Part shown: positions 1 to 8,799 of the stretch, piece after piece
Position numbering within the stretch: position 1 is the first letter of the stretch
How the letters are laid out: each line of letters starts with the position of its first letter
DNA from: JBBQVS01 sp038211295
GTDB lineage: Bacteria > Chloroflexota > Ktedonobacteria > Ktedonobacterales > Ktedonobacteraceae
Assembly: GCA_038211295.1 (NCBI GenBank)
Contig: JBBQVS010000009.1
Span: forward strand, 19,331-83,330
Length of the DNA stretch: 64,000 nucleotides
Reading direction: 5' to 3'
Notes under the pieces: generated by a model
Databases searched by the model: none
The model's input: the letters and a program-made list of their open reading frames with translations, nothing else
Told to the model about the DNA's origin: nothing
Position numbers and translations under genes: made by a program

Positions 1-657
1 GGTGGTATCCACGTTGTTACCGCTCTTGACGAGCCGTTGTAGAAGGGCCGTACTCATCGCGCGAACGGGCGTGAAGAGCGTGTTGACGCGGCTCGCGGTC
101 AGGCCGGGTTCGTAATCGTCGAGCAGGGCATCGTAGCGCGACTCAATATAGCCCATGCGGTCCGCGGTTTCGCGTTGTAGCGCGATGGTGTGACCAAGAA
201 ATGGCGCGAAACTGGCGAAATCGTTGTTGGACCGCGCCCGCCGCCATGACTCGAAGCTTGCGGCCTCGTGACGTGCGATTTCTTCGACAAGTGTACGCGG
301 TAACTTTGTGCTGCGGGTATAGCCGCGCAATGCCTGCCGTACCAGACCGCGATCAGCGTCGGTGAACGGTGCGCTTTGTACGGGTGCTTCCAGTTCAGCG
401 AGTAGTTTGCCCAGTTTGTCGCTGCTCCATCGGTCATGCAGCACGCCCTGTAGTACCGCCATCTGTGTGCCGCGCACGACGCCTGCTCCGTCCGGCATCT
501 GCGTGTTCTGATCCCATCCTGCCAGACTGCCAAGATCGTTCAACGCGCAGATATCGCGCATGTGACTAAGCAGTTCGCTGATCCGCGCGTCGCTGCGTGT
601 AAAATCGGGCATTGCCGTTGTATTCTCTCCAGTTGTATTTTGTGTAACTAAAGCCAT
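1..657 (-). CDS. Carboxypeptidase Taq-like M32 metallopeptidase (N-terminal part, cut by window edge)
   Basis: The frame read leftward from an ATG at 657 stays open for 219 codons and leaves the window at position 1, so only the N-terminal part is visible. The translation contains stretches typical of thermostable carboxypeptidase 1 (M32): LGSLAGWDQNTQMP near residue 42, SNNDFASFAPFLGHTIALQ near 145 and YDALLDDYEPGLT near 176. M32 enzymes are cytoplasmic metal-dependent carboxypeptidases of about 500 residues with an HExxH motif in the second half, which would lie outside this window, so the catalytic site cannot be checked. An alternative in-frame ATG at 612 is preceded by GGAGAG and may be the real start. 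The gene diverges from the ABC exporter at 1012. Family assignment is from remembered motifs. Confidence 0.85.
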   Translation of the reverse strand, partial: MALVTQNTTGENTTAMPDFTRSDARISELLSHMRDICALNDLGSLAGWDQNTQMPDGAGVVRGTQMAVLQGVLHDRWSSDKLGKLLAELEAPVQSAPFTDADRGLVRQALRGYTRSTKLPRTLVEEIARHEAASFESWRRARSNNDFASFAPFLGHTIALQRETADRMGYIESRYDALLDDYEPGLTASRVNTLFTPVRAMSTALLQRLVKSGNNVDTT

Positions 658-1011
658 CGGTCTCTGTTCCCTCTCTATGCTATTCGCCGCTTGTTCGCGC
701 GTTGTTGTACGATGCACGAAATTGTTCTCTCGCACGTCTCCGGGCATCTCAAAGAGACTTGTAGAGGTGTTCCTTTGCGGGTATGCTTGCTGAAGATAGA
801 ATCATTCGGCGAGTGTGACCCTGGCAAGGGGTACGGATTTCGGCGTATCCGCTTTGTTGTTTTACAGTATATCATGTTGTTGTACCTCCTGTAGAAAACA
901 TCAGGGGGAAAACTGGTCAAAATGACACGGTATTCTTGTCGTTGCTACACTATACTGTAGTGGTCTATAACACAAAACATACCTACAGGGAACATAAGAA
1001 AGAACAAGCCT
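658..1011. other. Divergent intergenic region
   Basis: These 354 bases separate the divergent M32 peptidase and ABC exporter genes and should hold both promoters. Short open frames exist on both strands but none has a convincing ribosome site or recognisable product. I see no clear -35/-10 pair, RNA gene or long repeat. Confidence 0.5.
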
Positions 1012-2889
1012 ATGAGCCAGAGTATTACTCCCGCGCCCGTATCACGCAGACGGAACCGCAACCCGGATGAAGACGGGTTTCGTCTGCGTCAAATTCCCGT
1101 TGCGTTCGCCAGTATTCCGCGCGTCATGAAACTCGTGTTGTCCGCAAGCACACGCCTCACAGTGTTGATGGGTGTATTGAGTATTTTACAGGGGTTCATG
1201 CCAGCATTGAGTATTGAAGTGACGTATATCGTTGTCAAAAGTGTAGAGGTCGGCATTCAGCAGCACTCGATCAACCCTATCTGGTTGCCTGTGAGTTTTC
1301 AGCTCGCGGTTGTGCTGGCGACAAGTTTGCTCAGCACACTGGGCAATATCGTGCAGCAGCTTTTACAGGAGAGGGTTTCCAACAAGATTCAGTTGCTGGT
1401 TCTCGAAAAGTCGAACACACTAGACCTCTCTTTTTTCGAGGACTCCGCGTTTTACGATAAACTGCGGCAGGCAACCGACCAATCGACATACCAACCCGTC
1501 TCGATGATTTCGCAAACATTTGACCTGTTCCGCACAATGGTGACGCTATTCTCTGTAGTTGCGATACTGCTGCGACTTGAGTGGTGGCTTGCGATTGTCG
1601 CGCTAGCTATTCCAATTCCGGCCTTCATTTCGAGCGCGAAATACGGGTGGATTGGGTATCAACGGATGCGGCGCCAATCGCCCGAACGTCGTACCATGAG
1701 CTATATTCAAACGCTCATGACAACGGATACCTACAATAAAGAGGTCAAGCTGTTCACACTGGGGAACTTCTTTATCACGCGATTTCGTCGGCTCGCGATC
1801 AAGTTCTACGAAGAGAACAAGGGCATTCTGATACGTCGCTATCTGATGAACTTTCTTTGGACGGGGCTTACGGGTGCCGCGAATACTGGTATTTACCTGT
1901 ATGTTGCGATACGGGCGGTGACGGGTTCGCTCGGTGTCAGTGGTCTGATCGCGTACACGCAGGCAGCGGTGCAGGCGGGGCAAAGCTTTCAGAGCCTGCT
2001 CAATGGCATCTCCAACACGTATGAGAACAATCTGTATATCAACACATTGTTCGAGTTTCTAGCGTATGAGCCGAGAATTACCTCGCCTGTCCAACCGCAG
2101 CCGATACTACCCAATAGTGCGGTAAAGGGACTGGATATCGAGTTTCGCGACGTAAGCTTCACGTATCCGGGCAAAGACTCTGAGACACAGTATGCGTTGA
2201 AGCATGTGAGTTTCAAGATTGAAGCGGGCGAGTCCGTCGCGCTGGTTGGACGCAATGGTGCTGGCAAGACGACGATGGTCAAGCTCCTGACGCGCCTGTA
2301 TGATCCAGACGCGGGCGAAATTCTGATTGGTGGACGCAACATTAAAGAGTATGCTCTGCAAGAATTGCGCGAACAGGTCGGAGTTATCTTTCAAGACTAT
2401 GTGACGTACTTCATGAGTGCGCGTGAGAATATCGGGGTCGGGCGTATCGCGGAGATCGAGAACCGCGAGCTGGTGACGAGTGCCGCCGGCAAGAGTGGCG
2501 CAAGCGCGGTTATCGAGAAGTTGCCCGAACAGTACGATACGATGCTGGGCAAGTGGTTCGACAAGGGGACACAGTTGAGCGGGGGCGAGTGGCAGAAGGT
2601 CGCGTTGGCACGAGCGTTCATGCGTGACGCGCGTATCCTCATTCTCGACGAACCCACAAGTTCGCTTGACGCGCAGGCAGAGTCGGAAGTCTTCTCGCAT
2701 TTCCGCGCCCTCACAAATGGCAAGACTGCCTTTTTCATCAGTCACCGTTTCAGCACGGTTCGACTCGCCGACAAAATCTTTGTGCTAGAAAACGGTACTA
2801 TTCTTGAGAACGGGTCACACGCAGAACTGATGCAACTGAATGGACGCTACGCGGAATTGTTCAACTTGCAGGCGGAGGCGTACAGATAG
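1012..2889 (+). CDS. ABC exporter, fused permease and ATPase (ABCB/MsbA-like)
   Basis: A 625-residue half-transporter: hydrophobic segments between about residues 45 and 330 form the usual six-helix exporter membrane domain, followed by a nucleotide-binding domain from about 365. The ATPase shows a Walker A motif (GRNGAGKTT, about 411-419), a Q-loop (VIFQDYVTYF), the signature LSGGE (about 521-525), Walker B with catalytic Glu (RILILDEPTSSLD, about 540-552) and the switch His in FISHRFST. Such proteins work as homo- or heterodimers in the cytoplasmic membrane and export lipids, peptides or drugs; the substrate cannot be told here. The first 30 residues are Arg-rich and cytosolic. It appears monocistronic, with no partner half-transporter next to it, so a homodimer is likely. 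No strong ribosome site precedes the ATG. Confidence 0.92.
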   Translation: MSQSITPAPVSRRRNRNPDEDGFRLRQIPVAFASIPRVMKLVLSASTRLTVLMGVLSILQGFMPALSIEVTYIVVKSVEVGIQQHSINPIWLPVSFQLAVVLATSLLSTLGNIVQQLLQERVSNKIQLLVLEKSNTLDLSFFEDSAFYDKLRQATDQSTYQPVSMISQTFDLFRTMVTLFSVVAILLRLEWWLAIVALAIPIPAFISSAKYGWIGYQRMRRQSPERRTMSYIQTLMTTDTYNKEVKLFTLGNFFITRFRRLAIKFYEENKGILIRRYLMNFLWTGLTGAANTGIYLYVAIRAVTGSLGVSGLIAYTQAAVQAGQSFQSLLNGISNTYENNLYINTLFEFLAYEPRITSPVQPQPILPNSAVKGLDIEFRDVSFTYPGKDSETQYALKHVSFKIEAGESVALVGRNGAGKTTMVKLLTRLYDPDAGEILIGGRNIKEYALQELREQVGVIFQDYVTYFMSARENIGVGRIAEIENRELVTSAAGKSGASAVIEKLPEQYDTMLGKWFDKGTQLSGGEWQKVALARAFMRDARILILDEPTSSLDAQAESEVFSHFRALTNGKTAFFISHRFSTVRLADKIFVLENGTILENGSHAELMQLNGRYAELFNLQAEAYR

Positions 2890-3003
2890 TGAAAGGCTTT
2901 TGCTATACTACGCTTACTGAGAATTTAATGGGCGAGTCCGTATGTTTTTTGCAGCTATTACGGTAAATGCTGTGGTTAATGAGTCTCCATATTCATCATT
3001 ATA

Positions 3004-4080
3004 TCATTGCCTCTCCACCCCTGAGCCACGTTCGACACTGGATACATCGTAGGTGCCGCCAACTTGTTCGTAGCCGCCTGTGAAGGGGTCTTCCGCGAGG
3101 AGCATGGGGGTATCGAGGTCGATGTAGCGGAAGCCGCCCGTGCCTGCCGCGAAGTGGGCGGCGGCGGCGGTGGCGAGCCGCGATTCGATCATCGCGCCAA
3201 TCATCAGCTGAATGTTGTTAGCGCGACACAGGGCGGCGATATCCATTGCCGCGACGAGGCCGGCCTTCATGAGTTTGATGTTGACGCCCGCTATGGCGTT
3301 CATCTTGATGAGTCGCGCGACTGCGGCGGGACTGGACGCGCTTTCATCGGCGAAGATGGGAACGGTTGTATGCTGCGAGATGTAGCGGAGTCCCTCGTAG
3401 TCATCTTTGTGAACGGGTTGTTCGAGCATCAGGGGGCGAATGTCGCGGTCATCAAGAGCTTCGAGACACAGCAGAGCCTCCCCAGGTGTGTATCCTTGAT
3501 TGGCGTCAAGAGTCAGGCCGAAGCCGGGAGCGGCTTCACGGATAGCCTCGACGCGCTCGACATCATCGTACAGGTCGCCGCCAACTTTAACTTTGATGCT
3601 CGTTATGTCGCGTCCAACGATTTGCCGCGCCAATATCTTCGCGTGCTCTGGCGAGACAAGCGGAATGCTCATATCCGTCTCGACCTGTGTGCTCGCACCA
3701 CCAAAAAAGGCGTAGAGCGGCATTCCATAAGAGCGGGTCAGGGCATCGAGCAGAGCCATTTCGATACCCGCGCACACAGTTGCTTGACTATAATACATGC
3801 TGTGGAGCAGGTGCGCGAGAACGCGCCAGTGCCGAACGTCTTTGCCTTGTAGTAACGCGCTGCACGCTTGCGCGGCGGCAAGGGCCGTTTCCTGACTCTC
3901 GCCCGTGCTGGGTGGCAATGGGGCGCATTCTCCATAGCCCACAGTGCCATCGTGCAACGTGAGCGTGATGAGGACATTGCGGGCCGCCGTGACACTCCCC
4001 GTTGCGATGGCGAACGGTTCTAGCAATGGTATGTTCAATGGCTCGACACGAACCGAGCTAATAATGGTTGCTGTACTCAT
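3004..4080 (-). CDS. L-Ala-D/L-Glu (dipeptide) epimerase, enolase superfamily
   Basis: 358 residues with the two-domain layout of the muconate-lactonising subgroup of the enolase superfamily. Visible active-site elements are the KVK pair (K163, K165), metal ligands in DANQG (D192), LEQPV (E220) and ADES (D245), the opposite catalytic lysine in NIKLMKAG (K269), and DLD near 321-323, a motif associated with dipeptide epimerases. The family converts L-Ala-D-Glu to L-Ala-L-Glu during murein peptide recycling, although many members act on other dipeptides. It is the last gene of a minus-strand run murF - ddl - epimerase with gaps of 30 and 49 bases, which supports a wall-peptide role. The exact substrate is inference; related N-succinylamino-acid racemases share much of the fold. 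Confidence 0.88.
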   Translation of the reverse strand: MSTATIISSVRVEPLNIPLLEPFAIATGSVTAARNVLITLTLHDGTVGYGECAPLPPSTGESQETALAAAQACSALLQGKDVRHWRVLAHLLHSMYYSQATVCAGIEMALLDALTRSYGMPLYAFFGGASTQVETDMSIPLVSPEHAKILARQIVGRDITSIKVKVGGDLYDDVERVEAIREAAPGFGLTLDANQGYTPGEALLCLEALDDRDIRPLMLEQPVHKDDYEGLRYISQHTTVPIFADESASSPAAVARLIKMNAIAGVNIKLMKAGLVAAMDIAALCRANNIQLMIGAMIESRLATAAAAHFAAGTGGFRYIDLDTPMLLAEDPFTGGYEQVGGTYDVSSVERGSGVERQ

Positions 4081-4129
4081 GCTTTTTGTCCGTTCTCACT
4101 AGTTCTCACTAATTTCTAGGCGACGTTGG

Positions 4130-5245
4130 CTACAGAGTCGTTTTATTACGCTGGCGGTCTGTGTGTCGCTCAATGGCTAGCTCTATCAGTCTATCCAGTA
4201 GTTGTGAATAGGGCAGGCCGCTTGCAGTCCAGAGCTTGGGGTACATGCTGATTTCGGTAAAGCCGGGCAGTGTGTTGACCTCGTTGATGTAGACTTTGCC
4301 TGTCTCGCGCTCCAGAAAAAAATCCACGCGGGCAAGTCCGCTCAAGTCCAGTGCTAAGAACGCCTGTATTGCCTGACGCCGTACCTCTTCTGCGGTGGCC
4401 TGAGGCAGGTCGGCGGGAATGACAACTTGCGATGTGCCACCGATATACTTCGCGGTATAATCGTAGAACTCGCCACTGGCGATCACCTCGCCAACGACTG
4501 AGACGACGGGTTCATCGTTGCCCAGCACGGCACATTCCAGTTCACGACAATTGATGCCGCGCTCGATGATGATTTTGCGGTCATACTCTGCCGCGACCTG
4601 TAGGGCGTGTTCCAGTTCGGTTCGGTCATGCGCCTTATTGATGCCGACGCTCGACCCTAGATTGACCGGCTTGACGAAGCAGGGATAGCCGATGCTTTGT
4701 TCAACCGTGTTCATAACCATCTCTGGTGCGCGTTCCCACTCATTGCGCCGACACGAGAAATACTCCACGTTGGGTAGGCCAACGGAAGAGAAGACCATCT
4801 TCATCTTCTCTTTATCCATCCCCAGTGCCGCCCCCAGCACACCGCACCCCACGTAGGGGACGTTCGCCATTTCGAGCAGTCCCTGTAGCGTACCATCCTC
4901 GCCATACGTGCCGTGCAACACGGGAAAAATTACGTCAAGTGCGCCATTGTCGCGCAACGGTGCGCTCCCTTGCAGTGGAATGAGGCGGCGCACCGTCGGG
5001 TCGCCCGTCAGCGTTACGGCGGTTGACCGCTCCGACGATGCGGTGGACACGATTGCTTGTGTAAGCATCGCCGTTTGCTCGTCGCCCAGCAACCATGTGC
5101 CGTTCTTCGCAATGCCAATCGGCACCACATCATAGCGGCGCGGGTCAAGGTTCGCCAGCACCGATTTCGCTGAGGCCAGCGAGACCTCGTGTTCACCCGA
5201 ACGTCCGCCAAAAATAAGACCAACCCGTAGCTTTTTCGCTTGCAT
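4130..5245 (-). CDS. ddl: D-alanine--D-alanine ligase
   Basis: 371 residues with the features of Ddl, the cytoplasmic ATP-grasp enzyme that joins two D-alanines for the peptidoglycan precursor. The N-terminal domain has the nucleotide-fold start (FGGRSGEHEVSLASA), followed by the substrate-site stretch VLHGTYGEDGTLQGLLE. The ATP-grasp domain shows FVKPVNLGSSVGI and the C-terminal metal and substrate loop EVNTLPGFTEISMYPKLW. The length is normal for the family. It sits between murF (30 bases upstream) and the dipeptide epimerase (49 bases downstream), an arrangement that places ligase and MurF substrate supply in one transcript. I do not attempt to call D-Ala-D-Lac specificity. Confidence 0.95.
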   Translation of the reverse strand: MQAKKLRVGLIFGGRSGEHEVSLASAKSVLANLDPRRYDVVPIGIAKNGTWLLGDEQTAMLTQAIVSTASSERSTAVTLTGDPTVRRLIPLQGSAPLRDNGALDVIFPVLHGTYGEDGTLQGLLEMANVPYVGCGVLGAALGMDKEKMKMVFSSVGLPNVEYFSCRRNEWERAPEMVMNTVEQSIGYPCFVKPVNLGSSVGINKAHDRTELEHALQVAAEYDRKIIIERGINCRELECAVLGNDEPVVSVVGEVIASGEFYDYTAKYIGGTSQVVIPADLPQATAEEVRRQAIQAFLALDLSGLARVDFFLERETGKVYINEVNTLPGFTEISMYPKLWTASGLPYSQLLDRLIELAIERHTDRQRNKTTL

Positions 5246-5275
5246 GAACTCTCTATCCTCTCAAAGAAATATCGT

Positions 5276-6694
5276 TTATAGCAGGGTAAGTAGCGTCTCC
5301 AGACGCATTCCACGCGAACCTTTGAGTAGCACAAGGTCATTCGCCTGTACCTCGTGCTTGAGCAAGTCCGCGACAGCACGTTTTGCCGCCTCTACTTCTT
5401 GTCCGTTCTCCACATCGACATTGTAAAAATACGTGTGTGCTTCCGGCATTCCCGCCGCGATTGCCCCCTCGACATAGTAATGGGCTTTATCGCCGAGCGC
5501 GACGAGGTAGTCGAGCGTGCCAGCGAGCGCGGCACCCGTCGCGGTATGTTCGGCTTTGGCGTACTGGCCCAGCTCAAAGATATCGCCGAGCACGGCCCAC
5601 CGCTTCCCCGTCGGCCCCGTTTTTGTTGCGTGCATGGCCTGCGTGATGGCGATGATTGATTGACGGTTGGCATTGTACGTGTCGTCGATGAGCGTACTTC
5701 CGTTGGGGCCGGCCTTAATCTCACCCCGTCCCTTCGCTGCTGGCAGCTCCTCTAATGTCGCCGCGATCTCCACCAGTGACATTTCCGCCGCGCATCCCGC
5801 CGCCGCCGCCGCGAGCGCGATAGTGATGCCGTGTTCGCCGGGAAAGTGAAGTTGAACGTGTTGGCTCTGACTCCGATATGTCAACGTAAAGCTGCGTCCG
5901 AACAGCGCGTCACCGCTAATCTCTGTCGCGCGTACCTCCGCGCCCTCATCCTGCCCGTAGAAGAGGATACGCGCCTGTGTGCTGGCACTCATGCCACGTA
6001 CATTGAGGTCGTCATAGTTGAGGAGCGCGAGACCATCGGGGGCGAGTGCCTGTACAAGTTCTGTTTTGGCGATGACCACGCGCTCCTGTGAACCAAAATA
6101 CCCCAAGTGAGACGCTCCAACATTAGTGATGAGCGACCAGTTGGGGGTCGCGATAGTGTTGGCGAGCCATGCAAGCTCGCCCACCCATTGCGCTCCCATT
6201 TCTAGCACGGCATAGCGATGTTGTGGTTCCAGTCGTAGCAGGGTGAGCGGATAGCCAATTTCGTTGTTATAGGAAGCCTGAGTTTTGAGCGTGGGAGCTT
6301 TGCTGCCCAATACTGCCGCGACAGCTTCTTTGGTGCTGGTCTTGCCGTTGCTGCCTGTGATACCAAGCAAAATTGTGTCCTGTTGGCGCAGTGTACGCGC
6401 ACGAGCTGTTGCGTGCAGGGCCGCGACAACATCAGGCACGACAAGCTGAAGAAAATCTGGCGGCACATCCGCGCTTGGCTCGGTACAAAGTACGCCCAAC
6501 GCGCCTGCTCTAGCGATGGCGGGAATGAAACGGTGTCCATCGACGCGCTCGCCCTTGATGGCGATGAAAAGGTCGCCCACTTCAATCTGGCGGCTATCAT
6601 GATGCGCGGCGCGAAAGACAAGCTCAGGGTCAGGTGGTGCTGTGCTATATATCTGGACGGTGTTGTGTTGTAGTATATCGTTGAGGGTAAACAT
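5276..6694 (-). CDS. murF: UDP-N-acetylmuramoyl-tripeptide--D-alanyl-D-alanine ligase
   Basis: 472 residues, normal for MurF, the cytoplasmic ligase that adds D-Ala-D-Ala to UDP-MurNAc-tripeptide. An N-terminal Mur domain carries DSRQIEVGDLFIAIKGERVDG; the central ATPase has the Mur P-loop GITGSNGKTSTKE (GSNGKTST at 114-121), followed by the segment NEIGYPLTLLRL typical of MurF; the C-terminal domain includes DDTYNANRQSI, a MurF-type motif. It is the first gene of the murF - ddl - epimerase operon on the minus strand, so the Ddl product passes directly to MurF. Other mur genes are not in the window, so this is not the main division and cell wall cluster. Confidence 0.95.
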   Translation of the reverse strand: MFTLNDILQHNTVQIYSTAPPDPELVFRAAHHDSRQIEVGDLFIAIKGERVDGHRFIPAIARAGALGVLCTEPSADVPPDFLQLVVPDVVAALHATARARTLRQQDTILLGITGSNGKTSTKEAVAAVLGSKAPTLKTQASYNNEIGYPLTLLRLEPQHRYAVLEMGAQWVGELAWLANTIATPNWSLITNVGASHLGYFGSQERVVIAKTELVQALAPDGLALLNYDDLNVRGMSASTQARILFYGQDEGAEVRATEISGDALFGRSFTLTYRSQSQHVQLHFPGEHGITIALAAAAAGCAAEMSLVEIAATLEELPAAKGRGEIKAGPNGSTLIDDTYNANRQSIIAITQAMHATKTGPTGKRWAVLGDIFELGQYAKAEHTATGAALAGTLDYLVALGDKAHYYVEGAIAAGMPEAHTYFYNVDVENGQEVEAAKRAVADLLKHEVQANDLVLLKGSRGMRLETLLTLL

Positions 6695-6763
6695 GCTATG
6701 TATCCTCTGTATTAGTACAATTATCGCAAGCAGATTATATCATGCCTGTCTGTAACACAGATA

Positions 6764-6925
6764 GATAGCATGACAAGGGCAGGAAAGAGAGAGCATGGCA
6801 GGGGTGAGCCGCTATCACTACTATGCTACGAGTATTGTCCCTTACGCGGCCCTTGCATGAAGTGGCGAAGCCAGATAGTGCCATGTACAGTGGCGGCACG
6901 GCTTGCCCGCACCATGCCCCTAATC
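6764..6925. repeat. Degenerate intergenic repeat (GACAGGGGCAAGCC family)
   Basis: The stretch contains ATGACAAGGGCAGG, CATGGCAGGGGTGAGCC and a GGCTTGCCCGCACCATGCCCC-like end, with TATCACTACTATGC between them. This resembles, in worn form, the better-preserved repeat blocks at 16451-16602 and 55850-55904. No open frame in it looks like a gene. Confidence 0.35.
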
Positions 6926-6953
6926 TGTTTTTGACTAACGAAACGTAAGTTAC

Positions 6954-6982
6954 TTGACAAAAGAAAGTAAATATGTTACACT
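6954..6982 (+). promoter_or_regulatory. Sigma-70-type promoter for the YceI gene
   Basis: TTGACA at 6954-6959 and TACACT at 6977-6982 are separated by 17 bases. The predicted transcription start is near 6989, about 57 bases before the YceI start codon. The -35 box is a perfect consensus and the spacing is optimal. Confidence 0.65.
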
Positions 6983-7045
6983 GATGCTGGCTGGTAAAGT
7001 AGCTAGCTCTAAATGATGATGCCAAACAAAATGGAGGATATTTCT

Positions 7046-7588
7046 ATGGCCTGGCAAATCGATCAAGCACATTCAGAGGTCTTGTTTTCGGTAAAGCACG
7101 CGATGATTAGCACCGTGCGCGGACATTTCAACGTAATCAGTGGAAGTTTGCATATTGACGAGCAGAATCCCGCGAACTCGTGGGTGGAGGCGAAGGCTGA
7201 TACCGCGAGCATCAACACGCGCGACGAGAAGCGCGACGGGCACCTGCGGTCCCCTGATTTCTTTGACGCCGCCACATATCCAACAATCACATTTAAAAGC
7301 ACCCGTGTGGAGCATGTAAGTGGTAGCGATTACACCGTCACGGGCGATCTGACAATGCACGGTGTGACGAAGCCTGTTACCTTCAAAGCCGAGTACGGTG
7401 GTCAGGCGAAAGACCCGTTTGGCTTACAGCGTGCGGGTATCAGTGTCAAGGGCAAAATCAACCGCGACGACTGGGGACTTACCTGGAACGCGGCCCTTGA
7501 GGCTGGTGGTTTCCTCGTGAGCAAAGAGGTGACAATCGAGGTCGATCTTTCCGCAATCAATCAATCGGTGGCGGCACCCGCGAACTAA
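7046..7588 (+). CDS. YceI family lipocalin-like protein
   Basis: 180 residues from an ATG at 7046 that has GGAGG eight bases upstream; earlier ATGs at 7013 and 7016 lack such a site. The sequence opens with MAWQIDQAHSEVLFSVKHAM and continues through VRGHFNVISGSL, INTRDEKRDGHLRSPDFFDAATYPTITF (shown here only as a family landmark in two adjoining blocks) and LTMHGVTKPVTF, which are hallmarks of YceI. Members fold as a beta barrel that binds polyisoprenoids or other long lipids. No signal peptide is visible, so this copy appears cytoplasmic, as in many Gram-positive and Chloroflexota homologues. It is transcribed alone from the promoter at 6954 and is followed by a hairpin at 7611. Confidence 0.9.
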   Translation: MAWQIDQAHSEVLFSVKHAMISTVRGHFNVISGSLHIDEQNPANSWVEAKADTASINTRDEKRDGHLRSPDFFDAATYPTITFKSTRVEHVSGSDYTVTGDLTMHGVTKPVTFKAEYGGQAKDPFGLQRAGISVKGKINRDDWGLTWNAALEAGGFLVSKEVTIEVDLSAINQSVAAPAN

Positions 7589-7610
7589 CACAATCTCAAT
7601 CTTCTAGTAT

Positions 7611-7656
7611 GAGGACGTGGCGAGCAACCTGTATGGTGGCTGTCGCGTCCTCTTTG
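7611..7656 (+). terminator. Probable terminator after the YceI gene
   Basis: GAGGACG (7611-7617) pairs with CGTCCTC (7646-7652) and is followed by TTTGT. The stem is short and the loop long, so strength is uncertain. Confidence 0.45.
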
Positions 7657-7706
7657 TGCGTCGTACAATGAGGCAAAGTGATAGTGTTTGATGAAAGGAA
7701 AAAGTC

Positions 7707-8684
7707 ATGCGAGCAGTAGTAATCACGAAACCTGGCGGGCCGGAGGTATTGGAGTTACAAGACGTGGAGATGCCGCACCCGATTGGCGATCAGGTGCGTG
7801 TGCGCGTGCGAGCGGCGGGACTGAACCGCGCCGATCTTTCACAGCGTATGGGGCTGTATCCTGCGCCATCCGACGCGCCCGCCGACATTCCCGGCTTAGA
7901 GTTCGCGGGGGAGGTCGATACCGTTGGCCCTCTGGTTGGTGCTTACAAGATGGGACAGCGTGTCATGGGTATTACTGGCGGTGGCGGGCAGGCGGAATAC
8001 ATTCTTGTACATGAGGGACTGCTTGTTCCCATTCCAGAAAACCTGAATTTTGTGCAGGCCGCCGCGATACCAGAGGTATTTATGACGGCGCACGATGGGC
8101 TGTTCACGCAGGCTGGTTTGCAAATGGGCGAGCGCGTGCTTATTCACGCGGCAGGAAGCGGCGTAGGTACTGCCGCGATTCAACTGGCGCACGCGGTTGG
8201 CGCAACAACATTCGGCACGTCGCGCACACCGGACAAACTCGAACGCGCGAAGCCGCTTGGTTTGAACTTCGGGCTAGGCGAAAAAGATTTCGCGAGCGAG
8301 GTCAAGCGGCTCACGTATGGCGAAGGCGTGCATGTGGTGCTTGATTTCATCGGGGCCGCATACATGGCGCAGAATCTGGACGCGCTGACAATGTGGGGAC
8401 GTATGGTGTTTCTCGCGACACTCGGTGGCACGCAGGCAAATGTGAACCTGGGCTTGTTGATGAGCAAGCGCATTCAGATGCGCGGCTGCACTCTGCGTAC
8501 CCGCACGTTAGAGGAAAAGCTGAGTGTCACGCGTCGCTTCACAACACAGGTCTTGCCTCTACTGGCAAGCGGGCAGGTCAAGCCCATTGTGGAGCAGGTT
8601 TACGCGATGAAGGATATTAGTGAAGCGCATAGGGTGATGGGCGAGAACAAAAACTTTGGCAAACTGATCGTCACCATTGAGTAG
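7707..8684 (+). CDS. NAD(P)H:quinone oxidoreductase, zinc-less MDR family
   Basis: 325 residues with the medium-chain dehydrogenase fold of the quinone oxidoreductase (QOR) branch. The N-terminal catalytic domain reads MRAVVITKPGGPEVLELQDV and lacks the zinc ligands of alcohol dehydrogenases. The Rossmann domain has the glycine motif HAAGSGVGTAAIQLA near residue 150, and the C-terminal part carries GRMVFLATLGG. Members reduce quinones or enones with NADPH in the cytosol. The start has GAAAGGAAA a few bases upstream. It is in the same direction as the rhodanese 115 bases further on, but that gap makes a shared transcript uncertain. The substrate cannot be inferred. Confidence 0.9.
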   Translation: MRAVVITKPGGPEVLELQDVEMPHPIGDQVRVRVRAAGLNRADLSQRMGLYPAPSDAPADIPGLEFAGEVDTVGPLVGAYKMGQRVMGITGGGGQAEYILVHEGLLVPIPENLNFVQAAAIPEVFMTAHDGLFTQAGLQMGERVLIHAAGSGVGTAAIQLAHAVGATTFGTSRTPDKLERAKPLGLNFGLGEKDFASEVKRLTYGEGVHVVLDFIGAAYMAQNLDALTMWGRMVFLATLGGTQANVNLGLLMSKRIQMRGCTLRTRTLEEKLSVTRRFTTQVLPLLASGQVKPIVEQVYAMKDISEAHRVMGENKNFGKLIVTIE

Positions 8685-8799
8685 TATGGGTCTGTACACA
8701 AAGTTCTCAGATTACTTATTGTAAGGGAATTATCTTTTATCCTATGTGTGTTATAGAGAGTAAGCTGAGAATTACACGGGTTATACAGGGAGGGTTTGT

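Noticed and set aside
675..920. 81-codon minus-strand and overlapping plus-strand frames before the ABC exporter
   Set aside because: No ribosome site, no hydrophobic or domain pattern, and both lie in a divergent promoter region.
3064..3852. 262-codon plus-strand open frame opposite the dipeptide epimerase
   Set aside because: The opposite strand carries a complete enolase-superfamily active site; this frame shows no motif and has a shadow-type composition.
6735..7025. 96-codon minus-strand frame between murF and the YceI gene
   Set aside because: It crosses the worn repeat and the YceI promoter and has no recognisable features.
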